Positions 27,891 to 37,600 of a DNA stretch of 64,000 nucleotides are shown in pieces. This DNA is from Verrucomicrobiaceae bacterium (GTDB taxonomy: Bacteria; Verrucomicrobiota; Verrucomicrobiia; Verrucomicrobiales; Verrucomicrobiaceae). Where the stretch lies: positions 62,001-126,000 of the forward strand of contig JAEUHM010000054.1 in NCBI GenBank assembly GCA_016795485.1. Reading direction: 5' to 3'. The translations under genes were made by a program, and so were the position numbers. Each line of letters opens with the position of its first letter. Within the stretch, counting starts at the first letter, position 1. The notes beneath the pieces are model-generated. The model did not search any database. It saw only the letters and a program-made list of their open reading frames with translations, and was not told where the DNA came from.

Positions 27891-30800
27891 TCAATTACGT
27901 CCCGATGGATCCTCTTCGTCCGTCTCGTCTTCAGCAGCGATGTAAACAAGCTCGCCTTCGTCTTGGTCCTCCTCGGAAGGGGGCGGAACCTCTCGTTTCT
28001 CAAAGCTTTTCACCTCAACAACCTCTGGAATGACAATATCCTCTGGTACAAAAGCCTCATGCTGATAGTCATCTGGCTCGGGAGCTTCCTCGGCCGCCTT
28101 AGCTTGCTCAGAGTCGACGTTCAACGAAGCAAACTCATCAATGACCTCCTCGGGTGGAGGCTCTGGCTGGGCTGCCGCCTCTTCTGGGAGATCGACTTCC
28201 ACCTTACCAATACCACGCTGACGCTCAATGCTCGTTGCCTCGGCTGTCATCCGCACGCCAACCGGCTTGCTGACTCCAAACTCCTGCATCGTCACGCCAT
28301 AGATCACATCAGCTCGGCTCATCGTCCGCTTGTTGTGGGTCACGATGATGAACTGTGAGTTATTGATGAACTTATCCAGCATCTTGAGGAAGCGCGAGAT
28401 GTTCGACTCGTCCAACGGAGCGTCCAACTCATCCAACACGCAGAATGGACTGGGTTTGACCATGTAGATCGAGAACAGAAGGGCAACCGCCGTCATGCTC
28501 CGCTCACCACCAGACAAGAGACTAATAGTTTGCAATTTCTTGCCAGGTGGTTTGGCAATGATCTCGATGCCGCTCTCAAGCGGATCTCCTTCATCAATGA
28601 GCATGAGGTCCGCTTTCGCTTGAGCACCAAACAACTCTCGGAAGTTGTGCTGAAAGTGGTGCTTCACCTGAGCAAAGGTGTCGGAGAACATCGCCTTCGT
28701 CGTGTCATTGATCTTAGCAATGACCTGAAGAAGCTCATCCTTGCTCTTGGTTAGGTCAGCGTACTGACCGTCAAGGAAGTTGTGCCGCTCTTCGAGTTCC
28801 TCGAACTCTTGAATAGCATCCAGATTCACGGGCCCAATGCTCTCGAGTCGCTGACGAAGCTCCGTCACTACTTCAGCAACGAAATCCCAGTCTGGCTCGC
28901 CTTCCAGAGCCTCGCCTGGGATCTCTACCACTTCATCCGCCGCTTCCTCGGAAGCAACCTCAGCCCCTTCGGGCACTTCGGTGGCACCCTCGCCATCGTC
29001 CTTAGCAGCTAGGGTAGCCTTGCGCTTCTCGCTCCGGCCACGAGCCTTTTTCTGGTCGTCAATTGCGAGCAAGAGGGCATGCGGATCAGGCTCAAAGGTT
29101 TCAAAGTTGAGCTGATACCGTTCCTGCATCTGACTAACGAGGTTCTCCAATCGAAGGTCCACGCGCGTCAGTGTCACTTCCGCTTTGCCACGCGTTTCGT
29201 TCATGTGGGCATTCTCGTTGCGCAAAGCCGTGAGTTGTTGCTCGATCTGCGTCACCTTCTCCTGAAGTGCCGCGCGATCTTCGCCCTTCTGTCTGAGTTC
29301 ATCCTCGGCCTCCGCCATGCGGATTCGGTTACTCTCCACCTCTTCAGCGAGCCGCTGATTCTCCGCCTGACTCTGGGCGATTCGCTCACGCCAAGTCATG
29401 ATCTCGTGTTCAAAACGATGAATGGTGCCCTGCAGTTCATTCAAGCGGGCAATCATTGGTGCCTTCTGGCGTTCCACCGCTTGCAGCGCTCCCTGCTCCA
29501 GCGCGAGCGCGGTGCGCAACTCACTGAGACGCTCTGCACTTTCGGCCTCGCGTTGAGACATACCCTCTGCTTCAACCTCCAGTTCGTATTCACGAGCACG
29601 CCCGGCCTCTAAAGCATCGTTTGCACTCGCTGCTTCATCACGGAGAGCAACGATCTGCTGCTCAGCCTCATCAATCCGCTCGGTCATTTGCGCCAGTTCC
29701 CATTCCACGGCCTCGGCTTTGGCCACAGCCTGCTGCAAGTCACGCTGGACGACCGAAAGTTTGCCCTGCAACTGCGACAGACCCTCTCGCGCCCGCAGAC
29801 TCTGCTCACGCACCTGAGATTCCTCCCGCTGAAGGTCTTCGAGCTGAATGCGGAGATCCAGAACTTGCTCTTCACGCTCCCGCAGCGTCACTTCCAGAGC
29901 CTCAACCTCGGACTTCAACGACCGGAGTTCGGCCTCACGCCGCAGTGTGCTGCTTTCATCGTCTTGAGAGGCTCCCCCAAAAATGACACCCGCTGTGCTG
30001 ATGAACTCACCCTGAAGCGTGACGACAGCGAGATCAGGCCGCTCTTTCTTGATCCGCAAGGCCGTCTGAAGATCAGGGGAAATCGCGACATTCCCGAGCA
30101 AGTGATCAATCACTGATGCAGCCCCTTCTTTAGCCCGCACCTTGTCGGCAGCCCAGGCAAGCGCGCCTTGAGGCAAGAACTGCCGATCTCCCGTAGGTCT
30201 TAGTTCAATCAAGTCTTGGGACACTAATGCAGCCTTACCGAGGCGCTGGTTCCCAAGGCGCTCAATCACCTGAGTTGCAAGGTCGCTATCCGTCATCAGC
30301 ACAGCCTGCAAATGCTCCCGAAGTGCTGCTTCCACCGCTGCAATGAAATCCGCCTCCACCTCAATCGACGAGGCCAGGATGCCCCGAACGCCGGTTCCAT
30401 AGACTCCAGGATTGTCCAAGCCTTTCAGCACCTGTTGCGTGCCTTGCGCGAGCCCATCACCTTGCTGAAGCAATTGTGTCAAGACTTCAAGGCGTGACCT
30501 TTTGAGCGTCACGTTGCGCTGGTGATCATTGAGTTCGCTCTCCAACACATCTCTCAGACGCCGCTTCTCCTCCATGGTGCGTGAGCACTCCTTCAATTTC
30601 TCGTCCAACTCATTGCGTGTCGCTTCAATCTCATGTGACTGACGCTGAAGTTCATCAAACTCAACCTGGGCAGTCTCCCGCACTTGTGCTGTCGTTTGCC
30701 GATCCTTCTGCAGGAGTTCAAAACGTTGACGACTGCTGGAAATGGAAGTCTGGAGGCTCTGGATTCGCGCCTCGGCAGAAGCGATCCGGCTCTCAGCTTG

Positions 30801-31967
30801 ACGCATCGTCTCACGTGCTGCACGGCGCTGCTGCTCCAGATTCTGCCTCTGCGGCATCAAGTTCAAATGCGCCGAGTTGTGTGCATTCAGCGCCTCTTGT
30901 CTGCTCAGCATATTCGCCTGAATGGCCGTAACCTGCTCATCCGTGCTCGCCATGTCCTGCTGCTGCTGCTCAAGCAGATTCCGAGTTGTCTCAGAGTCTT
31001 CAACATTACGTTCGATGCGTGCCTCGAGCTCGTCAGAGCGCTCGCGATTGAATCCAATCCTACCTTCAGCGCTTTGGATCTGAGCGCGTAACTCCTGAGA
31101 CTGATTCCGTAGCACCGCAATCGTATTCTCAAGTGCATGATACGCCTCCTTGGTTTGTGCAGAATCCTGTTCGGCATGATGAAGCTCTTTATGAGCCTCG
31201 TTCAGCCTCATCATAAGAGAGCGAATCTGATTCTCCGTCTCGCTTTTCTCTGCGACAAGCTCCGTCCAGTGTTTATGCCCTAGGTGGGTGTCCAGAGTCC
31301 GCGCATCCTTGAGCAGCGTCTGATAGCGACGCGCTTTTGCCGCCTGACGTTGCAAAGAACCCATCTGACGTTTCACTTCAGCAACAATGTCTGCCACCCG
31401 CAAAAGGTTGGCCTCAGTGTATTCCAGTTTACGTAGCGCCTCGCGCTTTTGTCCTTTGAACTTGGTGATCCCAGCCGCTTCCTCGAACACCGAACGACGG
31501 TCTTCGGGCTTGGAACTCAGAAGCATATCGATCTGGCCCTGAGCCATGATCGAGTAAGCTGCACGGCCCACTCCTGTTCCGGCAAACAACTCATGAATAT
31601 CCTTGAGTCGGCAGAGCGTGTTGTTCATCCGATACTCGCTGCGTCCATCACGGAACACACGACGCGTGATGGCGACCTCATTGTAGTCGACACCCAGCGA
31701 TTGCTCGCAATCCGCCATCGTAAGCGTCACTTCGGCAAGGCCCACAGGCTTGCGTTTATCGGTTCCGTTAAAGATAACGTCAGCCATCTCTTCTCCGCGC
31801 AGAGCCTTGGCCGAGGTCTCTCCCAATACCCACCGAATCGCATCAACTACGTTACTCTTTCCGCAACCATTCGGTCCCACAATGCCGGTAACACCGGTGT
31901 GGAACTCAAAGTGGGTCTTGTCCGCAAAGGACTTGAAACCGAGGAGAGTGAGGCTCTTGAGATACAT
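27891..31967 (-). CDS. smc: Chromosome segregation SMC protein with acidic insert and tail
   Basis: A 1358-residue SMC ATPase that compacts and segregates the chromosome, normally with ScpA and ScpB (not seen here). The start at 31967 (MYLKSLTLLGFKSFADKT) is the conserved SMC N-terminus; the in-frame start at 32012 adds 15 unlike residues. Walker A is VGPNGCGKSN. The hinge (about 500-660) includes VYGTGVRGILA, with long coiled coils on both sides. The signature LLSGGERSM and Walker B VLDELDAPLDESN are in the C-terminal head. Unusual parts are an acidic insert in the C-terminal coil near the head (DNA about 28885-29060) and an acidic, Pro-rich tail of about 110 residues after the head (27894-28215). 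Confidence 0.95.
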   Translation of the reverse strand: MYLKSLTLLGFKSFADKTHFEFHTGVTGIVGPNGCGKSNVVDAIRWVLGETSAKALRGEEMADVIFNGTDKRKPVGLAEVTLTMADCEQSLGVDYNEVAITRRVFRDGRSEYRMNNTLCRLKDIHELFAGTGVGRAAYSIMAQGQIDMLLSSKPEDRRSVFEEAAGITKFKGQKREALRKLEYTEANLLRVADIVAEVKRQMGSLQRQAAKARRYQTLLKDARTLDTHLGHKHWTELVAEKSETENQIRSLMMRLNEAHKELHHAEQDSAQTKEAYHALENTIAVLRNQSQELRAQIQSAEGRIGFNRERSDELEARIERNVEDSETTRNLLEQQQQDMASTDEQVTAIQANMLSRQEALNAHNSAHLNLMPQRQNLEQQRRAARETMRQAESRIASAEARIQSLQTSISSSRQRFELLQKDRQTTAQVRETAQVEFDELQRQSHEIEATRNELDEKLKECSRTMEEKRRLRDVLESELNDHQRNVTLKRSRLEVLTQLLQQGDGLAQGTQQVLKGLDNPGVYGTGVRGILASSIEVEADFIAAVEAALREHLQAVLMTDSDLATQVIERLGNQRLGKAALVSQDLIELRPTGDRQFLPQGALAWAADKVRAKEGAASVIDHLLGNVAISPDLQTALRIKKERPDLAVVTLQGEFISTAGVIFGGASQDDESSTLRREAELRSLKSEVEALEVTLREREEQVLDLRIQLEDLQREESQVREQSLRAREGLSQLQGKLSVVQRDLQQAVAKAEAVEWELAQMTERIDEAEQQIVALRDEAASANDALEAGRAREYELEVEAEGMSQREAESAERLSELRTALALEQGALQAVERQKAPMIARLNELQGTIHRFEHEIMTWRERIAQSQAENQRLAEEVESNRIRMAEAEDELRQKGEDRAALQEKVTQIEQQLTALRNENAHMNETRGKAEVTLTRVDLRLENLVSQMQERYQLNFETFEPDPHALLLAIDDQKKARGRSEKRKATLAAKDDGEGATEVPEGAEVASEEAADEVVEIPGEALEGEPDWDFVAEVVTELRQRLESIGPVNLDAIQEFEELEERHNFLDGQYADLTKSKDELLQVIAKINDTTKAMFSDTFAQVKHHFQHNFRELFGAQAKADLMLIDEGDPLESGIEIIAKPPGKKLQTISLLSGGERSMTAVALLFSIYMVKPSPFCVLDELDAPLDESNISRFLKMLDKFINNSQFIIVTHNKRTMSRADVIYGVTMQEFGVSKPVGVRMTAEATSIERQRGIGKVEVDLPEEAAAQPEPPPEEVIDEFASLNVDSEQAKAAEEAPEPDDYQHEAFVPEDIVIPEVVEVKSFEKREVPPPSEEDQDEGELVYIAAEDETDEEDPSGRN

Positions 31968-32206
31968 GATAAGAAGAAGGTAGAGTAACCGCCCTTGAAC
32001 CGAACGGGGCAAGGTGAAACCAGTTTTTAGCCCATATCTTGGGGATGCTTAATCACTCCAAATCAAGATGTGCCATTTTCAAACGACACTTGTTCACATT
32101 CGGAAGAATCAGTGCTCCGTCAAACTTTTCTCATAATCATGACTCACGCACTTGGCTTGAGCCAACATGTCTATTTAGCCAGATGAGAGCCCGATTGTCT
32201 ACCAAC

Positions 32207-33166
32207 TCACTTTCGATCTGACGGGAGCGTATTGAGAAAATCCTTTCGCACCAACTCTGGGGTATACAGATGCTGATTGAGTTTCCACCAAGTGTTAGCC
32301 TCGGTGGAGTTCTGAAACTTCTTGTCAAACAACATAGACAATCGCTCCGAAGCTTCGGTCTTAACCAACGGGTGTTTGTGATCCAATGCTTTGAAGTAAT
32401 GCGGCAATGTTTCAGGCGTCAAATCGAGCTCGAGGTACGCGAGAGATGCTTGAGCCACATCCTCCCACGGCGATGCAACGCCTGCGGTCACAATCTCACG
32501 TCGAAACGCTTCGTCCTGTTCCACCGCTCCTGTGAAAGCCGTCATCCGCACTCCGGCATCCGCATCCGTGATGGCACCGCGATAGATGGCTTTAGACTCA
32601 TCATGACGAAGAAACCGAAGTACTTCTAGTGCTTGTAATCGCACGGGAAGGTCTTTGTCCTCTAGTGCCTCCTTTACCGCAGGAAGGACTTTGGGAGAAT
32701 CAGTTCCTTCCAGAAGTGTCAGAGCATAACCACGCACGTTCATGTCACGATGTTTGAGAAGTGCCCTCACCAGATCTACTAACCTCGCTGAACGTAAATG
32801 CCGCGCATCATTGATGAGACGATTTGCGTCCTCAGTAGCCATGCCAGGTTTCACTGCTGCAATCAAAACGTCTATCTGCTTGTCGGTGTCAGGGTCTGTG
32901 GCATCAAAGTCAGAACCAAATGGTGGTGAATCGCCCCTCGCCATCGGATGTTCGACGAATGGCGACCTTGGAACGTCGATCATTGTGCCTTTAGGCCTAG
33001 TTGGTGCCACCCGCTTGGGCGATGGCGAGCTAGGCGATACTTGTTGTGGCTTATCGCCACAGCTTGCGATGACCAACGAACACGCCATTGCAAAAATACC
33101 TCTTCCAATGGGCTGCGGGAATTGTATTTGCCTTTGTCCGCTTTCTTTCTGACAATCCGCCGTCAT
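32207..33166 (-). CDS. HEAT-repeat lipoprotein
   Basis: About 319 residues if started at 33166. A lipobox, LVIASC, is followed by a Ser/Pro-rich linker (QQVSPSSPSPKR), so it is probably a lipoprotein. The rest is HEAT/armadillo-type helix pairs (RSARLVDLVRALLKHRDMN, VLPAVKEALEDKDLPVRLQ and similar), a protein-protein interaction scaffold. The start is uncertain. ATG 33166 gives a long n-region containing GRGIF before the hydrophobic stretch; ATG 33088 gives only nine residues before the Cys. The 33166 ATG overlaps the ATG of the divergent NfeD gene. It is upstream of smc by 239 bases that hold no gene I can support. Confidence 0.7.
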   Translation of the reverse strand: MTADCQKESGQRQIQFPQPIGRGIFAMACSLVIASCGDKPQQVSPSSPSPKRVAPTRPKGTMIDVPRSPFVEHPMARGDSPPFGSDFDATDPDTDKQIDVLIAAVKPGMATEDANRLINDARHLRSARLVDLVRALLKHRDMNVRGYALTLLEGTDSPKVLPAVKEALEDKDLPVRLQALEVLRFLRHDESKAIYRGAITDADAGVRMTAFTGAVEQDEAFRREIVTAGVASPWEDVAQASLAYLELDLTPETLPHYFKALDHKHPLVKTEASERLSMLFDKKFQNSTEANTWWKLNQHLYTPELVRKDFLNTLPSDRK

Positions 33167-33614
33167 GTTCAATCTAATGAGTCCCGAGTTAATCTGGTTT
33201 GTTGCAGGGCTGGTGATGATATTGGCCGAGTTTGTTCTTCCTGGCATCATCTTTGTTTTTATAGGCCTCGGAGCTTGGGTTACATCCCTTACAGTCGGCC
33301 TCGGCTTGGTCGAATCCATCGGTGCCCAGTTCGCAGTATTTGGCATATCATCCGCGATCTTGGTGGCTGGACTGCGGTCAATGTTCAAAACATGGCTCAT
33401 GGGAAGGTCGGTTACGGACGGACAAGATGATGCGTCTGAAGAGTTTCTTGGTAAGCCCGCACGTGCAATTGGGGCAATTGCCTCTGGTCAAGAAGGCAAG
33501 GTGGAGTTCAAAGGAGCCCACTGGAATGCTATGGCCGAGAACGAGATTGCAGCGGGCGAGGGGGTAATGATTACTGGCCGAGATGGTCTAAAACTCATCG
33601 TTCGCCGCCGCTGA
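33165..33614 (+). CDS. NfeD-family membrane protein
   Basis: A 149-residue short-form NfeD protein: two or three transmembrane segments (WFVAGLVMILAEFVLPGIIFVFIG; AQFAVFGISSAILVAGL) and a soluble C-terminal OB-fold domain (about 85-148) with GKPARAIGAI and ITGRDGLKLIV. NfeD proteins partner with SPFH/stomatin proteins in membrane microdomains, and a stomatin gene follows by about 50 bases. The start may be 33165 or the second Met at 33177, which would clear the overlap with the lipoprotein start. Confidence 0.85.
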   Translation: MFNLMSPELIWFVAGLVMILAEFVLPGIIFVFIGLGAWVTSLTVGLGLVESIGAQFAVFGISSAILVAGLRSMFKTWLMGRSVTDGQDDASEEFLGKPARAIGAIASGQEGKVEFKGAHWNAMAENEIAAGEGVMITGRDGLKLIVRRR

Positions 33615-33666
33615 AAACCATTTGTTCATCGTCAAAGCCAATCAACTCAACCCACCCTGCTCAACT

Positions 33667-34662
33667 ATGTCTCTCTTAGCTGAAATCCCCTTCGGAACGG
33701 TCGCCGGTCTCGGCGTATTCGCCATTGTCATCGTCGCCATTGTCAAAGGTGCACGTGTTGTGCCGCAGAAGAACGCTTACGTCGTCGAGCGACTCGGTAA
33801 ATACTCCCGTACACTGGACGCTGGCTTCCATATTCTCACTCCATTCATCGAGAACATCACCGCTAAACATTCACTTAAGGAACAGGTGTTGGATGTACCG
33901 TCTCAGATGTGTATCACACGGGACAACATCGCCATTGAGATCGACGGAGTGCTTTTCCTTCAGGTCCTGGATCCCATGAAGGCTACCTATGGCGTCACAA
34001 ACTACTTCGCGGCTGCAACTCAGCTCGCCCAGACCACTCTGCGTTCCGAGATCGGCAAAATGGACCTCGACCGCACCTTTGAAGAACGCGATAGCATCAA
34101 TGCGAACATTGTGGACGCGCTAGACAAGGCCACAGAGCCTTGGGGACTGAAGATCATGCGCTATGAGATCAGTAACATCAATCCACCACAGTCGGTAAAG
34201 GACGCTCTTGAGAAGCAAATGCGTGCTGAACGCGAGCGCCGTGCTCAGGTGGCCATGTCGGAAGGTGATCGCGAGTCCCGCATCAACGTAGCCGAGGGCC
34301 AGAAGCAGGAAGTGATCAAGCAATCAGAGGCGCTCAAGCAGAAGCAGATCAATGAAGCTGAAGGTAAAGCACGGGAGATCGAGCTCATTGCCACCGCCAC
34401 AGCCGAAGGTCTACGCAAGATCGCCGAGTCAATTAAGGCGGAGGGTGGGCGGGATGCCGTTAATCTGAGAATCGCTGAACAGTATGTGAACGAGTTCGGC
34501 AAGCTGGCTCAGAAGACTAACACCATGATTATCCCTTCAAACATGGCAGACGTTGGTGGTATGGTTGCAGCTCTGGGACAGGTTTTGGATCGCTCACGCA
34601 GCCCTGTTTCATCGGCTACGGACATTACCCCAGCACCCCCTCCACTTCATTCTCGCCACTAG
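33667..34662 (+). CDS. SPFH/stomatin-family membrane protein (QmcA-like)
   Basis: A 331-residue stomatin/prohibitin-domain protein anchored by one N-terminal membrane segment (VAGLGVFAIVIVAIVKG). The SPFH domain (about 30-200) includes VPQKNAYVVERLGKYSRTL and DVPSQMCITRDNI. A long Glu/Lys/Ala coiled coil (about 200-270) drives oligomerisation. With the adjacent NfeD it forms the common pair that organises lipid-raft-like domains and guards membrane proteins. I start at MSLLAEIPFG (33667); 33622 is in frame but adds 15 unlike residues. The gene is convergent with the helicase, 13 bases between stops. Confidence 0.92.
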   Translation: MSLLAEIPFGTVAGLGVFAIVIVAIVKGARVVPQKNAYVVERLGKYSRTLDAGFHILTPFIENITAKHSLKEQVLDVPSQMCITRDNIAIEIDGVLFLQVLDPMKATYGVTNYFAAATQLAQTTLRSEIGKMDLDRTFEERDSINANIVDALDKATEPWGLKIMRYEISNINPPQSVKDALEKQMRAERERRAQVAMSEGDRESRINVAEGQKQEVIKQSEALKQKQINEAEGKAREIELIATATAEGLRKIAESIKAEGGRDAVNLRIAEQYVNEFGKLAQKTNTMIIPSNMADVGGMVAALGQVLDRSRSPVSSATDITPAPPPLHSRH

Positions 34663-34675
34663 TTAGGGGATTGAA

Positions 34676-37600
34676 TCACTCTTCGTCTTCCTCGCTCGAC
34701 GGAGCAGCACTACGCTCCATGTCGAGCAGGAACTCGAAGTCGTTCAGGTCAAGGTTCTGGGCAAAGCTTGCCTCACCCAAGATGTCGCTGCTCAACATCT
34801 TCTTGTGTTGCTGCAAAGTGAGGATTTTTTCCTCAATGCTGCCTTTCGTGAGTAGTCTGTAAGCGATCACGGGCTGCGTTTGCCCGATGCGGTGAGCGCG
34901 GTCGATCGCTTGGCTCTCCACCGCAGGATTCCACCATGGATCGTAGAGGATCACGTAAGAAGCCGCAGTGAGGTTGAGACCGCTGCCTCCAGCTTTGAGT
35001 GAGATCAAGAAAACGGAGGCATTCTCATCCTCCTGAAAGCCTCTGACGATCTCGGCACGGTTGTCACTTGCTCCAGTGAGCCAATGGTAGGGTAGATTCA
35101 TCTCCTCCAGTTTCTCCCGCACGATCTTCAACATGCTCACGAACTGACTGAAGAACAAAACTTTGTGTCCTTCCTCATGAAGCTGTTCGATCAGGTCGAG
35201 TGCGGCGGTGAGCTTTGCACTTTCTTCATTCCTCGCCTCGGGATTGATCAAACCAGGGTGGCAGCAGACTTGCCGCAGCCTCGTCAGTGCTTGAAGCATC
35301 GCAAAGCGGCGCTTCTTCAACACCTCCACGCCGCTTGTGCTAAGCATCATGTGCTGAGCACGTGACAGTTCATCCTTGTACATCTGCTCCTGCACACCGC
35401 TCATCTCACAGAGCATATTTTCCTCCGTGCGAGCAGGCAGTTCCTTGGCCACCTGCCCTTTAGTGCGCCTCAGAATGAACGGACGCAACCGCGCTGACAG
35501 CCTCTCTGAGGCTCGCTCATCTTTACGCCGGTCAAAGTGTTTGTGGAAGTAACTGCGGTCACCAAGCGCCCCAGGAGTCGCAAAACTCATCAGACTCCAC
35601 AAGTCCAGCAGACGGTTCTCGAGTGGCGTGCCGGTGAGGACGAGGCGGTTGTGTGCCTGGAGCTCGCGCGCTGCTTTTGCGGCCTTGCTGTCAGGATTTT
35701 TGATCTGCTGCCCCTCATCAAGAATAGCAGCACGCCAGATGATCCGCGCGAGATCATGAATGCAACTGCGCAACTGGGCATAGTTGAGTACCAGAACATC
35801 GACATCCAAGCCCACTCGGCTGATGTCCAACTCATCCTTGTCGTGGAGGACTTGCACTCGCACGTCAGGTGATGCCTTCGTCATCTCCACCGCCCAGACA
35901 TCCAGTACCGATTTAGGACATACCACCAGAACGGGCAGCCGCTCCGGGTCATTCGCCCGCAGCCACAAGATCCATGAGATTGTCTGCACCGTTTTTCCTA
36001 GACCCATGTCATCGGCCAAGATGCCACCAAATCCATTCACTGTGAGATAGCTCAGGAAATGATATCCATCGACCTGGTATGGCCGCAAGGTAAGCTTCAA
36101 GTCGCTCGGCACCTCGGGCTTCTCATTGAGTTGCACATCGGCTAGCTTCATTTGCAGCTTGGCCCAAGCCTGTGCATTCAGCAATTGAGCACCTTTGTCT
36201 CCGAGCAGGTGTCTCCAGTGCACCCGATGCGTCTCGTCATTGATGTCATTGAGATCTATGCCCAACTGCTCCACCATTTCTTGTTGGTCTTCGGACAGCT
36301 CAATTTTGACGCGGCGCCATGTTCCATCCGCAAGACGCACAAAACCGCCGTTTGCCGCGAGAAGTCGACGTATGTCGGCAGCTTTGAGGTCAGCACCCTC
36401 AATATCGAAGACCAGCTTCAAATCAAACCAGTCGATATTGTCACTCTGAGATGCTTCCAGCCTGACCCGCGCAATCAGAGGGTCTGCGAGGATGCTGCTC
36501 AACGAAGCATCCGGCTCAAACTTGACTTCTTCAGGCAGATGCTGCGCCCAATCGTAAAAGTTCTCGGGAAAGTTGCGTGTCATCCGCACGCGGAAACTCC
36601 CACTCTCTTCTTCAAAAGAGGCTCTGAGATTCCGGAGGAGTGCAGGCACCTCCTTTAGCGCACCACGATCACGACAAATGATCGCACGATCATGCCTTTT
36701 CGGATCACTCTCGATCACCCAACGATCATCGCGCAACCTTTCCTCATAGTTCCCTCCAGGAGATGATGCAGTCACCGTAAAGTGTGCATACTGAGTGGAG
36801 GCACTTGCACCGGAATGCGCGCACTCTGCCTTGATCGAAACCGTCAGTGATTCATGGCGGATTCTATCCGCCAGAGACTTTGGGAGCGGCACCTCCAGGC
36901 GATTGAGGAACGCTATCCCATCTGATGTTCCTAACGCAGCCATGGGAATCTCCACGGCGGAATCAACCAACGTTTCCTCACCGAACCAAAGTGGACCAGA
37001 AAACACGGTATCGCCCGACAGATACCGTGTTTGAGCACCTGGGAGAACCCTCATCGGCGTTGGAGCAGCCTCGCCGTTTTGCCGCACCAACTTCATGTGA
37101 ACGGTGCTTTCATCTCCAGACTCACGAGCTTCCCACTTTAGGGATTGCTCGTCATGGATGAAGGGTTCCGCATCAAGGTTCACCAAGCGACTCCTTAACG
37201 CTGGCTGCAGGAAGAGCGATCCTAACCAACCTGCGTGAACTTCATCGTCCAAACGAAAGCTATCAGATTGATGCCGCCTCATCTGAAGAAAGCACGACAC
37301 GAGGAGCAACTCAGCAGACGTTTCCAAACTATGGCAGCCACTTTGATAAAGTGTCATGATGCGCTCCACATCAGAGGACATTAGCGTATGATACCGGTGA
37401 AAGTCACGCTCCCGCAACTGTAGCTTGGCCTCATTGACGGTGATCATCAAACGACAGTCTTCAAGGTGATCATCAGATGGCTCTGTTTCTTCAGCGATGG
37501 CGAACTGCCTTATCCTCTGCACCCAATGTGGAACGGTTCGACTCTGCCGCCAAGACCGAAGTTTTGCCCTGGTGCTTTCCAAGTCAGTAACTGCGCGCAA

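Noticed and set aside
31968..32206. Possible small gene or promoter between smc and the HEAT lipoprotein
   Set aside because: The short frames (for example a 60-residue plus frame at 32039-32221) have no ribosome site or homology, and no sigma-70 -35/-10 pair with good spacing is visible.
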